This document shows, piece after piece, positions 32,427 through 40,020 of a stretch of DNA of 64,000 nucleotides (positions within the stretch are counted from its first letter, which is position 1; every line of letters begins with the position of its first letter). The stretch covers positions 62,001 through 126,000 of the IMG/VR virus record IMGVR_UViG_3300020472_001862. One strand, given 5' to 3'. Source of the DNA: a virus. Below the pieces are notes generated by a model, which saw only the letters and a program-made list of their open reading frames with translations, was not told where the DNA came from and searched no databases. Both the position numbers and the translations under genes were made by a program.

Positions 32427-33305
32427 ATGAAACTGAGATACAGCGAAGCATTCTATAGCATACAAGGTGAAGGTAGATTCGTAGGAGTACCTAGTGTATT
32501 CTTAAGAGTTTTCGGTTGTAACTTTGAATGCGCTGGTTTTGGACAAGAGCGTGGCAAGTATATTGCTACAGACCAAATGCCTTATATGACAGATCCTAAA
32601 GGCGATAAAAATCACCCAGAAGCTTATAAAGATATTTCAGAACTTCCTGTTACACCTGTAGGTTGTGATAGTTCTGCTTCTTGGGCTATGAAATATAAAC
32701 ACTTACAAATGACTAAGACTGTAGATGAAGTGTTTGAACATATTGTAAGCCTTTTACCTAATGGAAGATTCGATGAACAAAATGATATACATTTGGTTAT
32801 TACAGGTGGTGAACCTTTACTCGGTTGGCAAAGAGTATGGCCTGAACTAATTAAAATGTGTATGGAAGTAGGATTGACTAATGTAACATTTGAAACTAAT
32901 GGAACACAATTAGTTAAACCTGAACTAACAGATTTCTTTAACGAAAATCGTGAGGGTGTACATGTAACTTGGAGTACATCTCCTAAGTTAAGTCTTAGTG
33001 GTGAGAAGAATGAAGATGCTTTAATACCTGATGCCTTAGTTACTATGAATACGGTTGAGAACTCTCACTTATATAATAAATTTGTCGTTAGAGATATAAC
33101 AGACTTTAAAGAAGTTGATAAGTTTTATCTAACTTATCAGAAAAGTGGTGTACAGATAGATGCTGTTTATTGTATGCCAGAAGGAGCAACATTAGAACAA
33201 CAAACATTAACTGCTAAAGGCGTAGCAGAAGCTTGTATGAAAACAGGATACAAGTTTAGCCCTCGATTACATATCGATTTATTTGGCAACGCGTGGGGTA
33301 CTTAA
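32427..33305 (+). CDS. queE: 7-carboxy-7-deazaguanine synthase QueE (radical SAM)
   Basis: A 292-residue QueE, converting carboxytetrahydropterin to 7-carboxy-7-deazaguanine, the committed step to deazapurine bases. SIQGEGRFVGVPSVFLRVFG is the family N-terminus. Cluster cysteines are C31 and C35 (GCNFECAGFG) with the third apparently C80 in GCDSSASW, which aligns with WCDSAFTW of bacterial QueE; a 42-residue insertion separates C35 from C80. ITGGEPLL is the SAM-binding GGE motif. First gene of a deazaguanine cluster with folE, dpdA and queD. No Shine-Dalgarno sequence; near-leaderless start. Confidence 0.92.
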   Translation: MKLRYSEAFYSIQGEGRFVGVPSVFLRVFGCNFECAGFGQERGKYIATDQMPYMTDPKGDKNHPEAYKDISELPVTPVGCDSSASWAMKYKHLQMTKTVDEVFEHIVSLLPNGRFDEQNDIHLVITGGEPLLGWQRVWPELIKMCMEVGLTNVTFETNGTQLVKPELTDFFNENREGVHVTWSTSPKLSLSGEKNEDALIPDALVTMNTVENSHLYNKFVVRDITDFKEVDKFYLTYQKSGVQIDAVYCMPEGATLEQQTLTAKGVAEACMKTGYKFSPRLHIDLFGNAWGT

Positions 33306-33515
33306 ATGAAATGGAAAGATATTAAAGAAACATTGTGGGGACAAAATCCTCAGAAAGATATTGATACATGGAAAGAGCCAGATCCAGATGATTTAAATAT
33401 AGACAATGCTTATAAGACTAGGTGGATTTGGTATCATACTATATTAGCAGTGGAGCTATTCCTAGTAGTTATTATTCAACTGTTAATACTATTTTTATTG
33501 GCGGTAAAACTATGA
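33306..33515 (+). CDS. Single-pass membrane protein (69 aa)
   Basis: A 69-residue protein with a polar N-terminal half (KDIKETLWGQNPQKDIDTWKEP) and one C-terminal membrane helix (ILAVELFLVVIIQLLILFLL, residues about 46-65). It begins directly after queE and overlaps the next gene as ATGA. A cytoplasmic tail-anchored topology is likely. No function inferred. Confidence 0.65.
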   Translation: MKWKDIKETLWGQNPQKDIDTWKEPDPDDLNIDNAYKTRWIWYHTILAVELFLVVIIQLLILFLLAVKL

Positions 33516-33937
33516 CAGGTGACGCAACAAAACTTTATATATCATGGGAAGATGTTAATCAACTAGTCTTTAAATTATTTAAGGAGTTAGGAAAACAAGA
33601 TATAGATAAAGTGGTAGGTATATCACGAGGTGGATTAATACCTGGTGTTATGCTTTCACATTGGCTAGGATCAGGCTTTGAACCTCTTGAATGGCAAACC
33701 AGAGATGGTGAGTTTCAAGATAGGATTAAAGCCAACGGATTCAACAAAAATTTAAAAGGTACTATTTTTGTTGATGATATATGCGATAGTGCCTTAACAA
33801 TAAAACAGATCAAGGAAATTATTCCAAACAGCAGGTGGGCTGTATTACACCAAAAAGCAGACATAGAGCTTGACTTTGTAGGCGAAAGACTGCATAATAA
33901 CGACAAAAGATGGATAGTTTACCCTTGGGAAACATAA
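33512..33937 (+). CDS. Phosphoribosyltransferase (xanthine/hypoxanthine type)
   Basis: A 141-residue type I PRTase. The PRPP-binding loop is VDDICDSALT (residues 87-96); VVGISRGGLIPG is the conserved pyrophosphate loop and strand. Closest in style to Gpt/xanthine PRTases, joining a purine base to PRPP. The start is ATG 33512, overlapping the membrane protein stop; a longer upstream frame exists but lacks support. Within the deazaguanine cluster it could salvage guanine or act on a deazapurine base (inference). Confidence 0.85.
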   Translation: MTGDATKLYISWEDVNQLVFKLFKELGKQDIDKVVGISRGGLIPGVMLSHWLGSGFEPLEWQTRDGEFQDRIKANGFNKNLKGTIFVDDICDSALTIKQIKEIIPNSRWAVLHQKADIELDFVGERLHNNDKRWIVYPWET

Positions 33938-33955
33938 TCTCATACAGGAGAAAAA

Positions 33956-34639
33956 ATGAAAATAAGCGATAAAATAAAACAGAGATTGGAGTTGGACAGT
34001 AAAAGATTCTTTGCTGCTGATAATATTTCTAAATACATTCACCCAGGTGAGACTGCAGAATTAATTGAAGAACTAGAAGTAGCCTTTGAACAAGTTTTAC
34101 AAAGTCTTATTATTGATACAACAAACGACCCTAATAGTATGGGTACAGCACATCGTCTAGCTAAGATGTATATAAATGAAATCATGGGTGGTAGATACAA
34201 ACCTGATCCTAGGATTACAGCATTTCCTAACGATGGACAATACGATCAATTGATTGTAGTTAGAGCAGACATTAAAAGTATGTGCTCTCATCATCACCAG
34301 CCGGTTAGTGGTACATGTTATATAGGCTGTATGCCTGGTGAGGAAGTTATTGGACTTTCTAAATACACTAGAGTTGCACAGCATCTATCTAATCGTGGAC
34401 ACTTACAAGAAGAACTAACAGAAATGATAGGCGAAAGGATTGAAAAACTTACAAAGTCTAAAGCTGTTGGTGTTTATATTAAAGCAAGGCATGGTTGTTG
34501 TGAGAACAGAGGTATATTGGCAAGCAATAGCTCTACACAAACAACTGTCTTAAAAGGTGAACTAAAAACTAATCCTTCTCTTAAAGAAGAGTTTATGGAT
34601 AATATTAAGTTACAGGAAATGGGAAATGGATACCTCTAA
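33956..34639 (+). CDS. folE: GTP cyclohydrolase I FolE
   Basis: A 227-residue FolE converting GTP to dihydroneopterin triphosphate, the first step toward deazaguanine and folate. Zinc ligands C110 and H113 in MCSHHHQPVSG and C181 in ARHGCCENRG; TAHRLAKMY and GLSKYTRVAQHLSNR are family signatures. With queD and queE it gives GTP to 7-carboxy-7-deazaguanine entirely from phage genes. AGGAG precedes the ATG. It overlaps the next gene by 14 bases. Confidence 0.95.
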   Translation: MKISDKIKQRLELDSKRFFAADNISKYIHPGETAELIEELEVAFEQVLQSLIIDTTNDPNSMGTAHRLAKMYINEIMGGRYKPDPRITAFPNDGQYDQLIVVRADIKSMCSHHHQPVSGTCYIGCMPGEEVIGLSKYTRVAQHLSNRGHLQEELTEMIGERIEKLTKSKAVGVYIKARHGCCENRGILASNSSTQTTVLKGELKTNPSLKEEFMDNIKLQEMGNGYL

Positions 34640-35132
34640 ACAAGTAGTCGTTGACTTAGAAACATTAAGCATACATCCTAATGCGTGTATCGTATCTATT
34701 GGTGCAGTACTAATAGAAGATATGGAAATTACAGATACATTTTATATTAATGTTGACGGTAGAACATGTAAAGAGGCAGGCCTACATATAGATCCTGACA
34801 CAATTAAATGGTGGGGAGAACAAAGTAAAGAGGCACAAGAGGCTTGGCAAAAAAATCCTGTTCCTTTACAAGAAGCAATAGATAAGTTTACATTGTGGTA
34901 TGGCAAAGAGTCTATTCCTATTTGGGGGTACGGTGCTAACTTTGATGTAGTAATATTAGAGAGTGCTTACAGAGCCTTAGACATGAATATCCCTTGGAAG
35001 TTCTGGGACATATCATGTTTAAGAACATTAATGAATGTCTTAGATAAAAGATTACCTAAGGCAAACAATCACAATGCGTTAGATGATGCTACGGCAGAGG
35101 CAAAAGTATTAATTGAGATATTGAAATCATGA
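34626..35132 (+). CDS. DexA/DnaQ-like 3'-5' exonuclease
   Basis: A 168-residue DEDD-family exonuclease. Exo I is VVVDLETLS with D10 and E12, exo II lies in WGYGANFDVVILESAYR, and exo III is HNALDDATAEAKVL. Size and layout are those of small RNase T/DexA-like enzymes; T4 DexA is 227 residues. It may degrade host DNA or trim ends; in this cluster it may help discriminate unmodified DNA (inference). Overlaps dpdA by 4 bases. Confidence 0.85.
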   Translation: MDTSKQVVVDLETLSIHPNACIVSIGAVLIEDMEITDTFYINVDGRTCKEAGLHIDPDTIKWWGEQSKEAQEAWQKNPVPLQEAIDKFTLWYGKESIPIWGYGANFDVVILESAYRALDMNIPWKFWDISCLRTLMNVLDKRLPKANNHNALDDATAEAKVLIEILKS

Positions 35133-36397
35133 GTAGAAAATTAGATTATGTAGTATCAGGTACTTCTTATATGAGATTTAGTAATCCTGGTATAGCAAAA
35201 GACGAAACAAATTCACAAATTATTAATATGCTAATAGACAAGCTGGTAACAGATGTCCATAGTCATAAATTTTCTATGCTTTACAATGGACATACCGAGT
35301 CTAGCTTTGGAGATAGATTCACAGCATATAAAGATCATGTACATGAAATACATGCAGACTCAGGTGGGTTACAAATTGTTACACAAGGCATGACTATCAC
35401 AGATGAATTGAAAGACAAAGTATATGAGAACCAGGCGGAGTGGGCAGATGTAGGAATGTGCTTTGATGAGATACCTGTTATACTTACAGGCGACAGATCA
35501 GATAGGAACGATACAAAAGCTAGGTTCTTTGACTTTGAAAACTATGAAGAACTAGCTCGTAAGACAGGTAGGAATGTTAAAAGACAACTAGAAATATTTG
35601 ATAAGGCAGATAGTAAATGTAAACCTTATATTATCTTACAAGGTAATTGTGTTGACACATATCTTAGATGGTATGAATGTTTAATGGAAGAAGTTCCTGC
35701 AGAATGGCATGATAGAATTGGTGGCGTAGCAATGGGAGCAGCAGCTCTAGGCACAGGTCCACTTGAAGATGTTAAACGAGCCTTTATTGCTAGTGAGATT
35801 GCTAAAGTATGGCCACAAGAAACTATGCACTTACATGTATTAGGAGTAGGCAGTATTAGGCGTATGATTCCATATCTAGTCTTTTGTCAGAATGGTTTGT
35901 ATGATAATGTAGAAATATCTTATGACTCTACAACTCATAGTAGGGCGGTTGAGACAGGTTTATACTACATGGGACAAGGCACAACTAAGTTTAGCAGAAA
36001 GATGTCTAATTTGTATCGAGAAATGTATGATAATGTGCAGGAAACGATCCAATTAGGCGTAGAATTAGACGAATTCCACACCATTATGAACACACCTAGC
36101 ATGAAAGCTAAAGAGAAATATGGCAATCTAAACAAGTGGATATATGTTAGAACAGCATTTATCCTTATGTCCATTAGAAACTTCATGGCACATCTAGAAC
36201 AGATGATGAATGACAAAGAAACCTTATTGAAGTTTACGGGTAAGATGAAACTTGACGGCCAGTTCAGGAACCTCTATAATGTAACTAATCGTGAGCAATT
36301 TGATGCTTGGGAAAATAACCAGTACTTAGGTGGCAGTATGAAGAGTATGGCTGTTGGTACAGAGGCACCTAGTAGTTTAGAGGATTTATTCACATGA
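35129..36397 (+). CDS. dpdA: DpdA-like DNA 7-deazaguanine transglycosylase (TGT superfamily)
   Basis: A 422-residue TGT-like protein of the phage DpdA type, which swaps guanine in DNA for a 7-deazaguanine. HADSGGLQ at residues 75-82 carries the TGT catalytic Asp, and SYDSTTHSRA the candidate nucleophile region; GVAMGAAALGTGP and LHVLGVGSIRRM are barrel segments. No zinc-binding CxCxxC is seen, unlike bacterial tRNA TGT, as expected for DpdA. Flanked by queE, folE and queD, strongly indicating DNA hypermodification against host restriction. Confidence 0.85.
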   Translation: MSRKLDYVVSGTSYMRFSNPGIAKDETNSQIINMLIDKLVTDVHSHKFSMLYNGHTESSFGDRFTAYKDHVHEIHADSGGLQIVTQGMTITDELKDKVYENQAEWADVGMCFDEIPVILTGDRSDRNDTKARFFDFENYEELARKTGRNVKRQLEIFDKADSKCKPYIILQGNCVDTYLRWYECLMEEVPAEWHDRIGGVAMGAAALGTGPLEDVKRAFIASEIAKVWPQETMHLHVLGVGSIRRMIPYLVFCQNGLYDNVEISYDSTTHSRAVETGLYYMGQGTTKFSRKMSNLYREMYDNVQETIQLGVELDEFHTIMNTPSMKAKEKYGNLNKWIYVRTAFILMSIRNFMAHLEQMMNDKETLLKFTGKMKLDGQFRNLYNVTNREQFDAWENNQYLGGSMKSMAVGTEAPSSLEDLFT

Positions 36398-36537
36398 TAG
36401 ATAAAGTAAAAGAAAATATAGAATTTTGTAAATGTAATTGGAAAGCCTTGTTTATAGGTAGTTTCTGTATGCACTTTATATTCGACTGGATTATATTTGG
36501 ATTGGGTGTAACATTAGGTATGCACATAGGACACTAA
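36394..36537 (+). CDS. Small membrane protein (47 aa)
   Basis: A 47-residue protein, MIDKVKENIEFCKCNW then a hydrophobic segment (ALFIGSFCMHFIFDWIIFGL) and a short end with GMHIGH. It starts in the dpdA stop (ATGA) and ends one base before the next ATG. One or two membrane passes. Unrecognised. Confidence 0.5.
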   Translation: MIDKVKENIEFCKCNWKALFIGSFCMHFIFDWIIFGLGVTLGMHIGH

Positions 36538-36538
36538 C

Positions 36539-37096
36539 ATGAATATATTTTTACTTAATGAGAATCCATTACTATGTGCAGAACAACATTGTGATAAGCA
36601 TGTTGTTAAAATGGTAATTGAATACGCACAGCTCATGTGTACAGCACATAGGTATTTAGACGGAGAACTATATGGCGAACTTACAGACAAAGGTAGAAAA
36701 ATTAAAAGATGGCGACACCCAAACACTTGTATGGAGGCTACTTTATACAAGGCAAGCCATGTCAACCATCCAGATGGTTTGTGGGTTAGAAATAGTTCTG
36801 CCAATTATGACTATCTATATGATCTATGGTTTAAACTATGTAAAGAATATACTCATAGGTATGGTAGGCTACACTTAACACAAGAAAAACTAGAACACTT
36901 GTTAAAGTTTGCTCCTAAGAATATTCCATTTGCTACTGAGGCAGATGTAAAAGGATTACCATTGGCAATGCCTGATGATGTAAAAGGTAAGAGTGTAGTC
37001 AACTCTTATCGTAGGTATTATAACAAATACAAAATTGACTTTGCTAATTATACAAACAGGGAGAAACCAGAATGGCTATTGCAAACAGGTACATAA
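36539..37096 (+). CDS. Conserved hypothetical, HCDKHVVKM family
   Basis: A 185-residue protein starting MNIFLLNENPLLCAEQHCDKH, with EYAQLMCTAHR, KASHVNHPDGLWVRNSSANY, and RYYNKYKIDFANYTNREKPEW at the end (in blocks). This set of motifs (CAxxHCDKHVVKM, NHPxxxWVRxS) is recalled from many phage and bacterial hypothetical proteins, function unknown. Several conserved His and Cys residues suggest a metal or nucleotide site. It overlaps the next gene by 25 bases. Confidence 0.7.
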   Translation: MNIFLLNENPLLCAEQHCDKHVVKMVIEYAQLMCTAHRYLDGELYGELTDKGRKIKRWRHPNTCMEATLYKASHVNHPDGLWVRNSSANYDYLYDLWFKLCKEYTHRYGRLHLTQEKLEHLLKFAPKNIPFATEADVKGLPLAMPDDVKGKSVVNSYRRYYNKYKIDFANYTNREKPEWLLQTGT

Positions 37097-37458
37097 AAGT
37101 ATCATTCCAAAGAGAAGGTGTACATAAATTTCCAGGAGCTGATACAAATCCTGATTATGCTACAGGTGACTGGCGTGATGTTAGTTTCCTAGGTTATCCT
37201 CATAGACACATATTCCATTTTTATGTAACACTAGGTGTTTCTCATAACGATAGAGATGTAGAGTTCATACAATTTAAGCGTGAACTAGAAAGACAGTTTG
37301 AACAAGGAACATTACAACTAGATTACCAGTCTTGTGAGATGGTAGCAGAAAATCTTATAAATTATATAGAAGAGCAGTATCCTAATCGTGCAGTAAGAGT
37401 TGAAGTGTATGAAGATAATGAAAATGGAGGCATACTAGAGAATGATTTATTTAATTGA
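37072..37458 (+). CDS. PTPS/QueD-like T-fold protein
   Basis: A 128-residue protein whose order of motifs parallels QueD: YPHRHIFHFYVTLGV (QueD LHGHxxxxxV with H44, H46, H49 as possible zinc ligands), VEFIQFKRELE (QueD VDFxDLKxxL), QSCEMVAENLINYI and VRVEVYEDNENG. It therefore looks like a second T-fold protein beside the bona fide queD at 38500. It might act on a pterin or deazapurine intermediate, or be a QueF-like fold. Assignment rests on pattern alone. Confidence 0.5.
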   Translation: MAIANRYIKVSFQREGVHKFPGADTNPDYATGDWRDVSFLGYPHRHIFHFYVTLGVSHNDRDVEFIQFKRELERQFEQGTLQLDYQSCEMVAENLINYIEEQYPNRAVRVEVYEDNENGGILENDLFN

Positions 37459-38503
37459 TTTAGAATATGTCGAGACACGATACACAGCACAATGGAAGAC
37501 AGAATTTCCTCAGCAAATAGCAGATCAAACAGAACAAGACATAACTGTTATTGAAGGTCCAGAAGAGATAGCAGCGTGTACAACACCAGGTGCCTTCTTA
37601 AACTTTGCAGGCACAAACATATACAAGTCAGAACAAGTAAAACTTCTTGCAGAATATTTTAACAACAATCAGATTAAGAACGGAGATCATTTTGTCTTTG
37701 CAGACGCTTGGCATCCAGGTATTATTAATCTTAAATACATGTTAGATTTATTTCAGATAGATGCAACAATACATGCACTATGGCATGCAGGTAGTTATGA
37801 CCCTCAGGATTTTTTAGGTAGATTAATTGGTAATAAAAAGTGGGTAAGGCATACAGAACTAGCATTGTTTGATGCTATAGATAAAAACTATTTTGCTAGT
37901 AACTTTCATATAGAATTATTTGTAGGTGTCTTCTTTGGTCCTGATGATGAAGAATATATTAATAGTAAAATTGTTAGAACAGGTTGGCCTATGGAATACT
38001 TAGGCAACTACATAAGGCCAGATAGATTGGAAAAAGAAAATATTATTCTATTCCCTCATAGAGATGCACCTGAAAAACAATTAAATATATTTAAAGACTT
38101 AGAAAAAGAATTGCCACAGTATAAATGGATTAATTGTAATGAATATAATCTAACAAAACCAGAATATAATCAGTTACTTGAACAATCCAAGATGGTTTTC
38201 TCAGCAAACCTACAAGAAACATTAGGTATTAGCTGTTATGAGATACTAAGAGCAGGAGGTATGCCTTTAGTTCCTAATAGATTATCATACAAAGAAATGT
38301 ATGAGGACATATTTAAATATCCTACACAATTTACACTAGACTGGAAAGGATATCAGGACAACAAAAGTATTCTATTAGGTAAAATAGAAACAATGATGGA
38401 AAATTTTAATTCACCTGAAATACAAGGTGCAATTAAGAGTAATAGAGACATGCTAGAGGAACAATATTTCTCGGCAACAAATTTATATCAGGAGTTAAGA
38501 TGA
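37442..38503 (+). CDS. GT-B-like glycosyltransferase
   Basis: A 353-residue protein with a GT4/GT1-like C-terminal domain: NIILFPHRDAPEKQLNIF, then SANLQETLGISCYEILRAGGMPLVPN, which contains the EX7E motif of retaining GT-B enzymes (E of QETLG and E of YEILR). The N-terminal domain is more divergent but Rossmann-like (DHFVFADAWHPGIINLKYML). It is tightly overlapped by the T-fold gene and queD, so it belongs to the deazaguanine operon and might glycosylate modified DNA; the acceptor is not shown. Confidence 0.65.
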   Translation: MIYLIDLEYVETRYTAQWKTEFPQQIADQTEQDITVIEGPEEIAACTTPGAFLNFAGTNIYKSEQVKLLAEYFNNNQIKNGDHFVFADAWHPGIINLKYMLDLFQIDATIHALWHAGSYDPQDFLGRLIGNKKWVRHTELALFDAIDKNYFASNFHIELFVGVFFGPDDEEYINSKIVRTGWPMEYLGNYIRPDRLEKENIILFPHRDAPEKQLNIFKDLEKELPQYKWINCNEYNLTKPEYNQLLEQSKMVFSANLQETLGISCYEILRAGGMPLVPNRLSYKEMYEDIFKYPTQFTLDWKGYQDNKSILLGKIETMMENFNSPEIQGAIKSNRDMLEEQYFSATNLYQELR

Positions 38504-38955
38504 GAGATTACAAATACTATTCAACAAAAACTTATGGACATGAGGAAGGACTTTCATGTATGTTTAGACAGCCTTTAGCAACGCATAGTCATTGTAGCTT
38601 ACTACATGGTTACGCTTTGTCTTTTAGTTTTAAGTTTGGTTGTAACCACCTTGATGATAAAAATTGGGTAGTTGATTTTGGAGACTTAAAAGATCTTAAG
38701 GCATGGTTAAAAGATTCTTTTGATCATAAACATGCAGTAGCAAAAGACGATGAACACTTAAATTACTTCTTAGAGATAGAACAAAAAGGATTATCAGAAG
38801 TGAGAGTAATGAATGGTGTAGGTTGTGAGAAGTTTGCAGAACAAGCATTCCATTTCGCAGATGATTTAGTTAAGAAGAAAACAGAAGGCAGGTGTTACGC
38901 TGTCTCATGTGAAGTTCGGGAACACGGGGCTAACAGCGCTATATACGAGGGCTAA
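38500..38955 (+). CDS. queD: 6-carboxy-tetrahydropterin synthase QueD
   Basis: A 151-residue QueD converting dihydroneopterin triphosphate to carboxytetrahydropterin. Catalytic C20 (LSCMFRQP), zinc ligands H29/H31 and H36 (THSHCSLLHGYAL), DFGDLKDLKAWL, FDHKHAV, the Glu of GCEKFAE, and EVREHGANSAIY at the end. All are family hallmarks. It supplies the QueE substrate. Starts in the GT-B stop (ATGA) and ends 3 bases before gene 47. Confidence 0.93.
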   Translation: MRDYKYYSTKTYGHEEGLSCMFRQPLATHSHCSLLHGYALSFSFKFGCNHLDDKNWVVDFGDLKDLKAWLKDSFDHKHAVAKDDEHLNYFLEIEQKGLSEVRVMNGVGCEKFAEQAFHFADDLVKKKTEGRCYAVSCEVREHGANSAIYEG

Positions 38956-38958
38956 CTT

Positions 38959-40020
38959 ATGAAAGTAGCTCTAGTTACAGACACCCATTTTGGTGCCAGG
39001 AGTGATAGTTTAGCTTTTGATGCTTACTTTGCTAAGTTTTATGACGAGACATTCTTTCCTTACTTAAAAGAACATGACATTAAAACTGTATGCCATCTAG
39101 GCGACATATTTGATAGACGAAAGTATATAAATTTTAATACATTACGGTCTTGTAAAAGATACTTCTTTAAACAGGCTGAGGATATGGGAATAGATATCCA
39201 TATGATTCCTGGTAATCATGATACCTATTTTAAAAATACAAATGATGTAAACAGCCCTGACTTATTGTTAGGAGAATATAACAACATAACATTATATCAA
39301 GAACCAACAGAAATAATGTTAGATAGAGAGAAGGTTTTATACCTTCCATGGATATGTGGAGAAAATTATGACAGGACTATGGCCAAAATTAAAGAGTCTG
39401 ACGCAAAGACTTGCTTCGGACATTTCGAGTTCGCAGGTTACTTCCTTTTGCCTGGAATGCCTAATCTCCATGGCATGGATACTGACGCTTTTAGTGACTT
39501 TGATCTTGTGGTCAGTGGCCATTTTCATCATAGGCATAGCAGAGGGAATATTACATATATGGGCAACCCTTATGAAATCACTTGGTCTGACTATAAAGAC
39601 CCTAGAGGTTTCGCCATATATGACACGGTTAAAAGAGATTTGGAGTACATCAATAACCCGTTTAGAATCTTCCACAAGATTTATTACGACGATTCAGATT
39701 TCGAGGGGAGCAATGCCATTAGCAATTTTGATTTTACTAGTGTCGTTGGTTCTAATGTTAAATTAATTGTTAACAAAAAGACTGACTACAAAAAATTTGA
39801 TGACTTTGTAGACAAATTATACACATGCAATTTAATTGATCTAAAAATTATAGAAGACTTCTCAGAGTTTGAAGATGAAGCTCTAGGAGAGGATATAGAT
39901 TTAGAAGATACAATGACATTATTAAAAGAATATGTTGATGTCGTTGAAACGGATTTAGACAAACAACGGATTAAGAATTTATTACAAAGCCTTTATATCG
40001 AGGCACAAGATACTACATGA
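38959..40020 (+). CDS. 47: Recombination nuclease subunit gp47 (SbcD/Mre11)
   Basis: A 353-residue metallophosphoesterase nuclease, partner of gp46 in resecting ends and degrading host DNA. Motifs: VTDTHFGAR, HLGDIFDRRKY, IPGNHDTYF, SGHFHHRHS. T4 gp47 is 339 residues. Overlaps gene 46 by 4 bases. Confidence 0.96.
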   Translation: MKVALVTDTHFGARSDSLAFDAYFAKFYDETFFPYLKEHDIKTVCHLGDIFDRRKYINFNTLRSCKRYFFKQAEDMGIDIHMIPGNHDTYFKNTNDVNSPDLLLGEYNNITLYQEPTEIMLDREKVLYLPWICGENYDRTMAKIKESDAKTCFGHFEFAGYFLLPGMPNLHGMDTDAFSDFDLVVSGHFHHRHSRGNITYMGNPYEITWSDYKDPRGFAIYDTVKRDLEYINNPFRIFHKIYYDDSDFEGSNAISNFDFTSVVGSNVKLIVNKKTDYKKFDDFVDKLYTCNLIDLKIIEDFSEFEDEALGEDIDLEDTMTLLKEYVDVVETDLDKQRIKNLLQSLYIEAQDTT

